A stretch of DNA of 41,610 nucleotides from JAAZLS01 sp964463285 (GCA_964463285.1 CAYXBB010000014.1:1-41610); one strand, 5' to 3'. Positions 22,650-30,815 are shown, counted from the stretch's first letter. Made by a program: numbers and translations. The notes: generated from the letters alone by a model not told the origin.

Positions 22650-23543
22650 ATGTTTGATGAGCAAAAATTGACTATCCAGAAAGCCCTGTACCGGGCTTTT
22701 TCTGCATTCCAGGAGGCGAACCTGGATAACCCCCGCCAGGAAGCAGAAATCCTATTTTCCTCGATGCTGGGTTGGAGCAGGTTAAAATTATTCTTGGAGG
22801 CCGATACTATTCTACCATTAACGGAGGTTTGCCGGCTGCAGGAGGCAATTGACCGAAGAGCTAAAGGAGAACCTCTGGCTTACATTACCGGTAACCGGGA
22901 ATTCTACGGGTTGGAATTTGCAGTAAATCGGACGGTACTGATACCCCGGCCCGAATCCGAATTTTTAATAGATACTGCCCTAAAGTGGGCAAACCGAATC
23001 GGGTACGATCGAGGAGAAGAGGTGCGATTGGTCGACCTGGGTACCGGTAGCGGTAACCTGGTGGTCACTCTGGCTGTAAAGTGGCCGCGGGCTCGGTTTT
23101 GGGCGGTGGATATTTCTTTCCGAGCTTTGTCGATAGCAGATGAAAATGCTTCCCGGCACGGAGTGCAGGACCGGATATCTTGGCATTGCGGCGACTATTT
23201 TTCAGCGTTTTCTTCGATCGATCCACTCCCCCGGTTCAATGTGATTATCTCCAATCCTCCGTACATCCCCCGGAACAAACTTCCGAGCCTTCATCCCACG
23301 GTAAAAGAATATGAACCTACGCAGGCTCTGGACGGAGGTGCGGACGGAATGGAGGGCTACCGGAAATTGTTTTCAAACCTTCCCTGTCACCTGCTTAAAC
23401 CGGCACTGGTTGCGGTAGAAATCGGGACGGATCAGCTGGAAACGGTAACAGATCTGTTTAAATCTTCCGGTTTGTTTCACCGGCTCGAAATTATTTACGA
23501 TTACCAGGACCAGGCCCGGGTGGTAGCAGGCTTCAACGGTTGA
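22650..23543 (+). CDS. prmC: Release factor glutamine methyltransferase
   Basis: 297 aa. N-terminal helical domain that recognises the release factor (about 1-75), GNREFYGLEF, then the class I SAM-methyltransferase fold: SAM-binding VDLGTGSGNL (128-137) and catalytic NPPY (202-205) that binds the Gln side chain. It N5-methylates the Gln of the GGQ motif in RF1/RF2. ATG at 22650 with GGGGAG upstream, 4 nt after prfA, so coupled. The last segment ends normally (YDYQDQARVVAGF). A GGGG-TTGAT-CCCC hairpin (23578-23590) follows but lacks a T-run. Confidence 0.95.
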   Translation: MFDEQKLTIQKALYRAFSAFQEANLDNPRQEAEILFSSMLGWSRLKLFLEADTILPLTEVCRLQEAIDRRAKGEPLAYITGNREFYGLEFAVNRTVLIPRPESEFLIDTALKWANRIGYDRGEEVRLVDLGTGSGNLVVTLAVKWPRARFWAVDISFRALSIADENASRHGVQDRISWHCGDYFSAFSSIDPLPRFNVIISNPPYIPRNKLPSLHPTVKEYEPTQALDGGADGMEGYRKLFSNLPCHLLKPALVAVEIGTDQLETVTDLFKSSGLFHRLEIIYDYQDQARVVAGFNG

Positions 23544-23625
23544 CAAATTCATTTACGACAAAAGAATAGTTTTCCGGGGTTGATCCCCCTCTTCGTTCCC
23601 GGTGTTGAATCTTTACCTCCAGCGG

Positions 23626-23654
23626 GTCTAAGTAATACCAATATTGGCAATAAT
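23626..23654 (+). promoter_or_regulatory. Possible forespore (sigma-F-type) promoter of sigG-spoIIR
   Basis: GTCTA (23626-23630), 15-nt spacer, GGCAATAAT (23646-23654). The -10 fits GGNNANANT and the -35 differs from GYWTA at one base; the spacer is at the short end. The start point would be only about 14 nt before the sigG ATG, overlapping its Shine-Dalgarno, which weakens the case. Confidence 0.3.
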
Positions 23655-23674
23655 AGGGGTGAGGGGGTAAGAGT

Positions 23675-24478
23675 ATGGTTTCGTATAAGGTAAAGCTCAG
23701 CGGGGTTAATACTTACAAGCTGGCCACCCTGTCACCAGATGAAATGCGAATGCTATTCTTAAAAGTTAGGCAAGGCGATACACAAGCCCGAGAAAAGTTG
23801 GTGGAATGCAACCTGCGGCTGGTGTTGAGCATTTTACAGCGATTTAAAAACCGGGGGGAACCGCTGGATGATCTTTTCCAGGTGGGATGCATTGGCCTGA
23901 TCAAGGCCATTGACAATTTTCAGCTGGAACAGGAGGTAAACTTTTCCACCTATGCGGTGCCCATGGTTATAGGAGAAATCAAACGTTATCTTCGTGATAA
24001 CAACAGCATTCACATCAGCCGTTCGGTGAAGAATTTGGCCCATAAAGTACAACAAACCAGGGAGAAATTAATTAAGAAAAATTTTCGGGAGCCAAATATC
24101 AGTGAACTGGCCCGGGAAATGGGTCTTCAGGCTGAAGAAGTGGTGTTTGCGTATAATGCCTCCCAGGAACCTGTTTCTCTATACGATCCTATCTATAACG
24201 ATAGTACTGATCCGGTTTATGTGATGGATACCATTAGCGATTCCAGCAGCGGCTGTGAAAAGTGGGTGGATAACCTGGCTTTGCAGGAGGCACTATCCAA
24301 ACTGGCTCCCCGGGAAAAATCAATTCTGGAAGCCCGTTTTATAAAAGGACAAACCCAGGTAGAGATTGCCAGGCAGGTGGGAATATCTCAGGCTCAGGTT
24401 TCCAGAATTGAAAAAGCAGCATTGAGGTTAATTCGGCAATATTGTGCCGATAGTCCGGAGCGGAAAGAAAGGGCTTAG
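23675..24478 (+). CDS. sigG: RNA polymerase sporulation sigma factor SigG (sigma-G-type)
   Basis: 267 aa sigma-70 family factor. The N terminus (KVKLSGVNTYKLATLSPDEMRMLF) matches the sigma-G-specific signature of B. subtilis SigG rather than SigF. Region 2 is strong (LRLVLSILQRFKNRGE, DDLFQVGCIGLIKAIDNF, FSTYAVPMVIGEIKRYLRDN), region 3 about 130-185, region 4 HTH (VEIARQVGISQAQVSRIEKAAL). Acts late in the forespore. ATG at 23675 after a G-rich site (GGTGAGGGGG). The gene usually follows spoIIGA-sigE in Bacillota; here it lies between prmC and spoIIR, so it is either relocated or a sigma-G-like paralog. Confidence 0.85.
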   Translation: MVSYKVKLSGVNTYKLATLSPDEMRMLFLKVRQGDTQAREKLVECNLRLVLSILQRFKNRGEPLDDLFQVGCIGLIKAIDNFQLEQEVNFSTYAVPMVIGEIKRYLRDNNSIHISRSVKNLAHKVQQTREKLIKKNFREPNISELAREMGLQAEEVVFAYNASQEPVSLYDPIYNDSTDPVYVMDTISDSSSGCEKWVDNLALQEALSKLAPREKSILEARFIKGQTQVEIARQVGISQAQVSRIEKAALRLIRQYCADSPERKERA

Positions 24479-24486
24479 GGCTTAAC

Positions 24487-25113
24487 ATGCTTGGATTAAA
24501 ATTAAACCGAAAGTCATTTTGCCTGGTTATTTTGGTATTGGTGGTGGGAGTGGCCTCAACAATAGGCTGTCTTGGCAAACAAAAACTGTCAACACAGCCG
24601 GTCTGGCAAGTTTACTCTCTCCGGGAACCGGTGCTCAGGTTACAGGTGATCGCCTCCAGCGATTCGGAGGTGGATCAGCTGCTTAAAAAACAGGTGGTCC
24701 AAATAGTGAGGCGACAGTTGAGTCGCCAGGGAGAATTTGCATCGGTTGAGGATTGCCTGAGCTTTGTCAAACTGACACTTCCCTGCCTGGAAAAAGAGAT
24801 CCGGGCCTATCTTCAGGAACTCGCCCCCGGGCAGCAGGTATCATTGATGCTCGCTCGAAGCAATTTTCCGCTACGAACTTACGGTAACCGAGTGTTTCCA
24901 CCCGGCCAATATCTGGCGTTAAAGGTGATCCTTGGAGTAGGCCAGGGAGAAAACTGGTGGTGCCTTTTATTTCCTTCGTTATGCGTAACCCTGGTTGAAT
25001 CTGAGCCCGCGGATCAACCGCTTGAGCCTGGTGGAGAAGAAAAATTTACCGGGGAAAAGGAACCGGTGCACTGGCGGTCACGGATTTGGGAATGGTTGGA
25101 GAGATGGTTCTAG
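24487..25113 (+). CDS. spoIIR: Stage II sporulation protein R (SpoIIR)
   Basis: 208 aa. N-terminal signal/anchor (about 12-30), then the SpoIIR domain: LRLQVIASSDSEVDQLLKKQV near residue 49 and the C-terminal conserved NFPLRTYGNRVFPPGQYLALKV followed by GENWWCLLFPSLC. Exported by the forespore to trigger SpoIIGA cleavage of pro-sigma-E in the mother cell. Only 8 nt after sigG, so likely co-transcribed; both being forespore genes, this is consistent. A Cys at 28 follows a lipobox-like but poor context (STIGC). Position next to prmC is conserved in Bacillus. The last 40 residues are a charged extension of no known role. Confidence 0.9.
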   Translation: MLGLKLNRKSFCLVILVLVVGVASTIGCLGKQKLSTQPVWQVYSLREPVLRLQVIASSDSEVDQLLKKQVVQIVRRQLSRQGEFASVEDCLSFVKLTLPCLEKEIRAYLQELAPGQQVSLMLARSNFPLRTYGNRVFPPGQYLALKVILGVGQGENWWCLLFPSLCVTLVESEPADQPLEPGGEEKFTGEKEPVHWRSRIWEWLERWF

Positions 25114-25134
25114 TTAAATAACCTTAACGGGCAA

Positions 25135-25163
25135 TTGAAAGTGGGTTATTGATTAGATATAAT
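25135..25163 (+). promoter_or_regulatory. Sigma-A promoter of the Na/Pi-type transporter gene
   Basis: TTGAAA (25135-25140), 17-nt spacer, TATAAT (25158-25163). The start point would be about 25170, which rules against the TTG at 25177 as translation start and favours a start at 25195 or 25216. Confidence 0.75.
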
Positions 25164-25215
25164 AGCTAGGGTTGTTTTGAATCCGCAAGGCAGTATGGAT
25201 CAGGGGAGGGTTGGG

Positions 25216-26832
25216 GTGTTTACAAAAGTTGCCATTAGTCTCATCGGTGGACTGGGCCTTTTTTTATTTGGTATACAAATGACAGCTTCCGGCATGCAGA
25301 AGGCTGCCGGAGACAAACTGCGCCGTTTTCTGGAAATATTAAGTCACCAGCCACTAATGGGCGCCCTCACCGGGGTTGTAGTAACCGTGCTTATTCAGAG
25401 CAGCAGCAGTACTACTGTGATGGTGGTAGGGTTTGCCAACGCCGGGCTGATTAACCTGGCCCAGGCGGTAAGCGTGATCATTGGCGCCAATATCGGCACC
25501 ACTGTTACCGCCCAGATTATTTCTTTTAATGTTTATTCCCTGGCTTACCCTGCCATCGGTGTGGGATCCCTTTTGAATTTCTTTGGGCGCCGGCGTCTTT
25601 ACAGATACCTGGGACAGGCCATTTTAGGGTTTGGTTTGTTGTTTCTCGGGATAATGACTATGTCTTCCGGTGTTGCTCCTTTAAAACAGTGGCCGGCCTT
25701 TTATTATTTGTTGACAAAATTTAGTGATAACCCTTTGTTGGGGATATTGATCGGGGCTCTGTTTACTGCAGTTATTCAAGGAAGCGGTGTAACTGCCGGA
25801 GTTATTATAGCCCTGTCTACGCAAGGTTTGATTTCTTTACCGTCGGCCATACCCCTTGTTCTGGGAAGTAATATCGGCACCTGTATTACCGCCATGCTGG
25901 CCAGCATCGGCACCAATATTACCGCCCGCCGGGCAGCCATAGCCCACCTGTTATTCAATCTGATTGGGGTGGTAGTGGCGCTTATTTTTATTAACCCTTT
26001 TACCGATCTGGTGCTAAGTACCGCCCATTCGGTGCCTCGCCAGATAGCCAATGCCCATACCATTTTTAACCTTGCAAATACGGTAATCGTCATGATATTT
26101 TTAAACTATTTTATTAAACTGGTAAATCGCATTATCCCCGGCCCGGAGGCCATGGTTGATTTAAAGCCCAAATACCTGGACCACCGTATTTTAAACACTC
26201 CTCCCATGGCTATCGGAGGTGCCAAAATGGAGCTGCTTAGGATGGCTTCGCTGGCCAGGGAAATGCTGGCCGACTCCATTCAATCTTTTTTAAACAATGA
26301 TTTAAAAAAAGTTCAGCACATCGATCAGATGGAGGAGTTGCTGGATAGTCTGGAAAAGGAGATAAATGTTTATTTGGCAGAAGTATCACAGCATTCACTG
26401 ACCCTCCAGCAATCTAACAGCATCGGCCGCTACATGTCTGCAGCTAACGATCTGGAGAGAATTGGTGATCATTCCCAGAACATTCTTCAGCTGGCAATCG
26501 GAAAGTATGAAGATCGGTTGCCGTTTTCAGAAACTGCTCTTCAGGAGCTGCAATTAATATATAATAAGGTTGATTCTACTTTATCCAAGGCTATTAAAGC
26601 TTTTGAATTGGAAGATTTTGATCTGGCCCGAAAAGTAATTGGCGAAGATGATGAAATCGATGAAACTGAAAAAGAACTCCGGCAAAGACACATCCAGCGT
26701 ATAAATCAGAAAAGCTGTCATCCTTCTTCCGGAGTAGTCTACCTGGATGTGTTAAGCAATTTGGAGCGGATAGCAGATCATGCCAACAACGTGGCAGTCG
26801 GGGTGGTGGAAGATATCGGTTTTAAACCTTAA
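25216..26832 (+). CDS. Na/Pi-cotransporter family protein with C-terminal PhoU-like domain
   Basis: 538 aa. The N-terminal membrane part (about 5-310) is an inverted duplication: first repeat QSSSSTTVMVVGFANAGLI (61-79) followed by GANIGTTVTAQ, second repeat QGSGVTAGVIIALSTQGLI (188-206) followed by GSNIGTCITAML. The second repeat has QGSG where many members have QSSS. The C-terminal soluble part (about 335-535) is PhoU-like, with two three-helix bundles and the E-R-I-x-D-H motifs (LERIGDHSQN, LERIADHANN). Predicted Na-coupled phosphate (or related anion) uptake or export with PhoU-type control. Start GTG 25216 has GGGGAGGG 5 nt upstream; ATG 25195 is possible. Lies between spoIIR and sua5. 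Confidence 0.88.
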   Translation: MFTKVAISLIGGLGLFLFGIQMTASGMQKAAGDKLRRFLEILSHQPLMGALTGVVVTVLIQSSSSTTVMVVGFANAGLINLAQAVSVIIGANIGTTVTAQIISFNVYSLAYPAIGVGSLLNFFGRRRLYRYLGQAILGFGLLFLGIMTMSSGVAPLKQWPAFYYLLTKFSDNPLLGILIGALFTAVIQGSGVTAGVIIALSTQGLISLPSAIPLVLGSNIGTCITAMLASIGTNITARRAAIAHLLFNLIGVVVALIFINPFTDLVLSTAHSVPRQIANAHTIFNLANTVIVMIFLNYFIKLVNRIIPGPEAMVDLKPKYLDHRILNTPPMAIGGAKMELLRMASLAREMLADSIQSFLNNDLKKVQHIDQMEELLDSLEKEINVYLAEVSQHSLTLQQSNSIGRYMSAANDLERIGDHSQNILQLAIGKYEDRLPFSETALQELQLIYNKVDSTLSKAIKAFELEDFDLARKVIGEDDEIDETEKELRQRHIQRINQKSCHPSSGVVYLDVLSNLERIADHANNVAVGVVEDIGFKP

Positions 26833-26902
26833 AGATTTTTACGGGCTGCGTGATTACTTTTGCCTGTTTGCCTGGAGCGAGAGGTGACCCCAAATCGACA
26901 GA

Positions 26903-27982
26903 ATGCGATCAACAAATACCGACAGCTGCGTAACCGGAAAAAATGCCAAACCGGATCGGGAAGTAGGAAACCGGTCTTTCAGAGGATTATCGGGAACCCG
27001 GTTGCTTAAAGGAGGGCGGGAATCCGTCCGTAAAGCGGCATTAATTCTATTACAGGGAGGGTTGGTGGCTTTTCCCACGGAGACTGTTTACGGGTTGGGG
27101 GCGGTGATAGATCAGATCCCGGCGATTGAACGAATTTTTGCCGTGAAAGGCCGCCCAGCGGACAATCCTCTGATCGTTCACATTTCTGATCGGGAACAGC
27201 TTGACCGGGTGGTATCATACATCCCGCCGGTCGCGGAGCGCCTGATGGACCGGTTCTGGCCGGGCCCTTTAACTCTGGTACTCCCCCGTTCTCCGGCAAT
27301 TCCAAGGGAGATCAGTGCAGGGCTGCCAACGGTAGCTGTAAGGATGCCCGCCCACCCCCTGTCGCTGGAACTTATCCGGGTTTCCGGAGTACCGGTGGTA
27401 GCCCCCAGCGCCAATTTATCAGGACGTCCCAGCCCTACCACCGCCTGCCATGTGTTGGCAGACCTGGCTGGAAAAATTGAAGCGGTGTTGGACGGAGGGC
27501 CTTGTCGGGTAGGAGTTGAATCTACAGTGCTTGATTTGGCCGGTGATTGTCCGGCCATTTTGCGACCGGGAGGAGTTTCCCGGGAAGAGTTGGAACGGGT
27601 AATGGGGCTAACAGTTGGGCGTGCTTGCTGGTATGGAGAGCAGGATCCGCCTTCCCCGGGAATGAAATACCGGCACTACGCCCCCCAGGGTGCACTTATA
27701 CTGATAACCGGGAGCCCGAGACGCCGCCGTAAATTAATCCATTCCCTGACCGGGTACTACCGCGATCGGGGCATTCTGGTAGAGTTGTTAACCCCAACCC
27801 CGGCAGAGTTAAAGGGATCTGCGAGCCAGAAGAATTTGGCCCGCTCTCTTTATAGCGAGTTGCGGCGCTGTGATCTCAAGGGAGTGAAAATAATTCTAGC
27901 CGAGGAAATTTTACCACAAGGGATAGGGTTTGCAATTATGAACAGGCTGCGCAAAGCTGCAACAAGGGTAATCAAAGTTTAA
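26903..27982 (+). CDS. L-threonylcarbamoyladenylate synthase (Sua5/YwlC)
   Basis: First step of the universal tRNA t6A37 modification: Thr + bicarbonate + ATP to threonylcarbamoyl-AMP. 359 aa. YrdC domain with GLVAFPTETVYGLG (53-66), KGRPADNPL (82-90) and PSANLSGRPSPT (168-179); then a linker containing SPGMKYRHYAPQ and a C-terminal Sua5 domain, as in full-length Sua5 rather than the short YrdC. The N-terminal 38 residues do not resemble the family and ATG 26903 has no good Shine-Dalgarno; TTG 27002 is another possible start. Orthologous to B. subtilis ywlC, in the same order between spoIIR and ywlE. Confidence 0.9.
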   Translation: MRSTNTDSCVTGKNAKPDREVGNRSFRGLSGTRLLKGGRESVRKAALILLQGGLVAFPTETVYGLGAVIDQIPAIERIFAVKGRPADNPLIVHISDREQLDRVVSYIPPVAERLMDRFWPGPLTLVLPRSPAIPREISAGLPTVAVRMPAHPLSLELIRVSGVPVVAPSANLSGRPSPTTACHVLADLAGKIEAVLDGGPCRVGVESTVLDLAGDCPAILRPGGVSREELERVMGLTVGRACWYGEQDPPSPGMKYRHYAPQGALILITGSPRRRRKLIHSLTGYYRDRGILVELLTPTPAELKGSASQKNLARSLYSELRRCDLKGVKIILAEEILPQGIGFAIMNRLRKAATRVIKV

Positions 27983-27999
27983 CCTGAGGGGGTAAGATC

Positions 28000-28491
28000 T
28001 TGATTCTGTTTGTCTGTACCGGCAATACCTGTCGAAGCGTTATGGCGGAGGCGCTAATGCGCCGGCTATGGGAGCAATACGGTGACGGTTCAAGGTTAGA
28101 AGTTTCTTCGGCCGGACTTACTCCTATTGAAAACAGGGCATCGGAACACGTTCGTGAACTTTTGGCTCTGGAAGGGATATCCTTTGATTCTCACGTTCCC
28201 CGCCGGTTGACCCAATCACTGATCGGAGAGGCCCGGCTAATCTTGACTATGGAGGAACACCACCGCCGAGCGGTGGTGGATCGCTACCCGGAAACTGTCG
28301 GAAGGGTTTTTTTGCTAAAAGAGTATGCGGGTATAACCGACGGGGTTCTCGGAATTAAGGATCCCTACGGAAGCGCACGGGAAATATATAGTCGAACTTT
28401 GGAGGAAATCCGGGAAGCGGTAAAGAAAACCATTAACAGGTTGATGGGTACGGGTAAACTGTTTTCAGGGGAGGAGGCCTCCGAACAATGA
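28000..28491 (+). CDS. ywlE: Low-molecular-weight phosphatase, protein-arginine-phosphatase type (YwlE)
   Basis: 163 aa. N-terminal P-loop CTGNTCRS with nucleophile Cys6, Arg12 and Thr10; Thr at this place (instead of Ile) is the feature that makes B. subtilis YwlE specific for phospho-arginine. The general acid Asp lies in KDPYG near residue 125. It would remove the arginine phosphate marks made by McsB on proteins destined for ClpCP; mcsB is not in this window. The usual Pro after CRS is Val here (CRSVMAEAL). TTG start with GAGGGGG 7 nt upstream. The stop overlaps the rpiB start by 4 nt. Synteny with ywlC-ywlE-rpiB supports orthology. Confidence 0.9.
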   Translation: MILFVCTGNTCRSVMAEALMRRLWEQYGDGSRLEVSSAGLTPIENRASEHVRELLALEGISFDSHVPRRLTQSLIGEARLILTMEEHHRRAVVDRYPETVGRVFLLKEYAGITDGVLGIKDPYGSAREIYSRTLEEIREAVKKTINRLMGTGKLFSGEEASEQ

Positions 28492-28931
28492 GAGTAGCCT
28501 TGGGCAGCGATCATGCGGGTTACCGGTTAAAACAGGTTGTTAACGATTATTTACAAACCAGAAGCATCGCTTATTTCGATTTCGGGACATTTTGTGAAAC
28601 CCCGATTGATTATCCGGATGTCTCCTTTCCGGTAATTCAAGGAGTTATAGCAAAAGAATTTGAATTTGGGATATTGATCTGTGGTACAGGAGTAGGGGTA
28701 TCTTTGATCGCCAACCGTTTCCAGGAAATCAGGGCCGCCCTGTGTGGAGATCCCTATACCGCCCGTTGTTCAAGGGAGCATAATAATGCCAATATCTTAA
28801 CTTTGGGCTCCAGGGTGATCGGCCCCGGTCTGGCGATGGAAATTGTGGAAGTATTTTTACATACTCCCTTTCAGGGGGAAAGGCATCAACGGCGACTGGA
28901 TAAGATCAGGTTGTTATCTGACCACAGGTAG
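28488..28931 (+). CDS. rpiB: Ribose-5-phosphate isomerase B
   Basis: 147 aa. Interconverts ribose-5-P and ribulose-5-P. Starts RVALGSDHAGYRLKQ; catalytic Cys65 in LICGTGVGVSLIANR; the His of REHNNANILTLGSR is conserved. Normal length. ATG overlaps the ywlE stop. A structured element (28927-28989) begins at its stop codon and leads to glyA. Same place as B. subtilis ywlF. Confidence 0.95.
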   Translation: MRVALGSDHAGYRLKQVVNDYLQTRSIAYFDFGTFCETPIDYPDVSFPVIQGVIAKEFEFGILICGTGVGVSLIANRFQEIRAALCGDPYTARCSREHNNANILTLGSRVIGPGLAMEIVEVFLHTPFQGERHQRRLDKIRLLSDHR

Positions 28932-28989
28932 GTGCCGGCGCTACTGATCCGGTTGCAAACCGGGACATTGGCGGAGCAGTTTTCCTACC
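28927..28989 (+). promoter_or_regulatory. Structured leader element before glyA
   Basis: GGTAGG (28927-28932) pairs perfectly with CCTACC (28984-28989), enclosing a perfect hairpin CCGGTT-GCA-AACCGG (28949-28963); TGCC (28933-28936) can also pair with GGAGCA-region bases near 28973-28978 with one bulge. The closed fold ends 6 nt before the glyA Shine-Dalgarno (CGGAGGAG at 28995-29002). It could be a cis-regulatory RNA or just an intercistronic hairpin. It does not match the THF or ZTP riboswitch sequences I know. Confidence 0.4.
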
Positions 28990-29010
28990 GCTTACGGAGG
29001 AGTGTGCATA

Positions 29011-30282
29011 ATGAATCATAAGCTGGCTGCTGATCATTTCGGGATAAACTCTCTTTGCCGGGTCGACCCGGAAATAGCGGAAATAATTGAGGCGGAACTT
29101 GACCGTCAGGAGAATCACCTGGAATTGATTGCCTCGGAAAACCTTGCCAGCAGGGCGGTGTTGGAAGCCCAGGGTTCGGTGTTAACCAACAAGTATGCCG
29201 AGGGGTACCCCGGCGCCCGCTACTATGGGGGGTGCCAACAAGTTGACTGGGCCGAAGAGCTGGCCTGTTCCCGGGCCAAAAAACTGTTTGGAGCGGAACA
29301 TGTCAATGTCCAACCTCATGCCGGGGCGCCGGCCAATCTAGCGGTTTTTTTCGCCATTCTCAAGCCCGGTGATAAAATTTTAGGCATGGATTTGGCCCAC
29401 GGGGGACACCTTACTCACGGCAGCCGTGCCAACATATCGGGTCGTTATTTCAAATCTGCCAGCTATGGGGTGGATCCGAATACGGAGTTAATTGATCTGG
29501 AAAAAGTGCGCCGCCAGGCTCTTTCTATTCGCCCCAGGCTGATTATTGCCGGTGCAAGTTCTTATCCTCGCCGGATAGATTTTGCCGCCTTTTATGAGAT
29601 AGCGCAAGAATGCGGTGCCTGGTTACTGGTGGATATGGCTCACATTGCCGGGTTGGTGGCAGCCGGACTTCACCCCAACCCGGTTCCTTATGCCGACTTT
29701 GTTACTACTACCACTCACAAGACCTTGCGCGGCCCCCGGGGCGGGATGATCCTGTGTCGTTTAAAATATGCCCGCAGAATCGATAAAGCAGTATTTCCCG
29801 GATTACAGGGTGGGCCGCTAATGCATGTGATTGCCGCTAAGGCGGTGGCTTTAAAGGAGGCGTTGCAACCTTCATTTACAGTTTATCAGCAGAAAGTGAC
29901 TGAAAATGCTGCCGTATTGGCCGGTGCTCTTCAGGATTGCGGATTTAGGCCGGTGACCGGTGGTACTGATAACCACCTGGTGCTGGTTGATCTTCGCTCT
30001 CAGGAAATTACCGGAGCAGAAACGGAACAGGTACTGGACCGGGTTGGGATAACCGCCAACAAGAATGCTATTCCTTTTGATCCTCGAGGACCGAAAATAA
30101 CCAGCGGTTTGCGTCTGGGTACTCCGGCTATAACTTCTCGGGGAATGGGGCCGGATCAAATGCGTGAAATTGCTATGTTTATTAAAGAGTCCCTTCGCCA
30201 CCGGGACAATCCGGGGAGATTGAGTCAGATCAAAGAGCAGGTTGCCGATTTATGCCGTCAGTATCCTCTCCAATATCGTTAG
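29011..30282 (+). CDS. glyA: Serine hydroxymethyltransferase
   Basis: 423 aa PLP enzyme; serine + THF to glycine + methylene-THF, main one-carbon source. Conserved blocks: ELIASENLASRAVLEAQGS, NKYAEGYPGARYYGG, GMDLAHGGHLTHGS, the LVDMAHIAGLVAAG block, the PLP lysine Lys237 in TTTTHKTLRGPRGG, and GLRLGTPAITSRG. One oddity: the phosphate-binding loop reads QPHAGAPAN, where bacterial enzymes usually have HSG (Ser replaced by Ala104). ATG at 29011 is 8 nt from CGGAGGAG; an in-frame GTG at 29002 overlaps that site. The upp gene that follows glyA in Bacillus is absent; a dCMP deaminase is there instead. Confidence 0.96.
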   Translation: MNHKLAADHFGINSLCRVDPEIAEIIEAELDRQENHLELIASENLASRAVLEAQGSVLTNKYAEGYPGARYYGGCQQVDWAEELACSRAKKLFGAEHVNVQPHAGAPANLAVFFAILKPGDKILGMDLAHGGHLTHGSRANISGRYFKSASYGVDPNTELIDLEKVRRQALSIRPRLIIAGASSYPRRIDFAAFYEIAQECGAWLLVDMAHIAGLVAAGLHPNPVPYADFVTTTTHKTLRGPRGGMILCRLKYARRIDKAVFPGLQGGPLMHVIAAKAVALKEALQPSFTVYQQKVTENAAVLAGALQDCGFRPVTGGTDNHLVLVDLRSQEITGAETEQVLDRVGITANKNAIPFDPRGPKITSGLRLGTPAITSRGMGPDQMREIAMFIKESLRHRDNPGRLSQIKEQVADLCRQYPLQYR

Positions 30283-30322
30283 TGTTTTCTAGGTTGAGCC
30301 AGCAAAAGGGAGGTACCAAAAT

Positions 30323-30766
30323 ATGAGCAGGCCGTCGTGGGATTCTTATTTTATGGAGATCGCGCAGGTGGTTGCCTCCCGGTCAACCTGTCTTCGTCGT
30401 CAGGTGGGAGCGGTAATGGTTAAAGACCGCCGACTGCTTACTACCGGTTACAACGGCAGCCCCAGGGGACTTGTGCATTGTCGGGAAACAGGATGCCTGC
30501 GAGAAGAAAAAGGGGTTCCATCGGGTGAGAGGCATGAACTTTGCCGGGGGCTTCACGCCGAACAAAATGCCATTATTCAGGCAGCTATATATGGAGTATC
30601 GATCAAGGGGGCTACACTTTATTGCACTCATTTCCCTTGTAGCCTTTGTGCCAAAATGCTCATCAATGTCGGAATCGACCATCTGGTGGTATATTCGGAT
30701 TATCCCGATTCGCTGTCCAAACTACTGCTGAAGGAAGCGGGAGTGGATATTACCCTGCATGTTTGA
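30323..30766 (+). CDS. Deoxycytidylate deaminase (ComEB-type)
   Basis: 147 aa zinc enzyme converting dCMP to dUMP for thymidylate synthesis. Zinc-site residues: His78 and catalytic Glu80 in GLHAEQNAI, Cys106 and Cys109 in PCSLC. The insertion with CRETGCLREEKGVPSGERHELC (about 53-74) carries the extra Cys/His typical of dCMP deaminases with a second, structural zinc. ATG at 30323 with GGGAGG upstream. Pairs logically with glyA, which supplies methylene-THF for dTMP synthesis. Confidence 0.95.
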   Translation: MSRPSWDSYFMEIAQVVASRSTCLRRQVGAVMVKDRRLLTTGYNGSPRGLVHCRETGCLREEKGVPSGERHELCRGLHAEQNAIIQAAIYGVSIKGATLYCTHFPCSLCAKMLINVGIDHLVVYSDYPDSLSKLLLKEAGVDITLHV

Positions 30767-30787
30767 TGAAAACCTGTGCAGCAGAGA

Positions 30788-30815
30788 TTGCCTTTTTGTT
30801 AAGGCGACGCTTTTT
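30788..30815 (+). terminator. Probable terminator after the dCMP deaminase gene
   Basis: Stem TTGCCTT/AAGGCGA (30788-30794 with 30801-30807, one T-G pair, 6-nt loop) followed shortly by TTTTT at 30811-30815. The U-run is a few bases away from the stem, so strength is moderate. It separates the housekeeping genes from the ATPase operon. Confidence 0.4.

Noticed and set aside
28927..28989. ZTP or THF riboswitch before glyA
   Set aside because: The CCGCCUGGGC hairpin of ZTP and the conserved loops of the THF class are absent.
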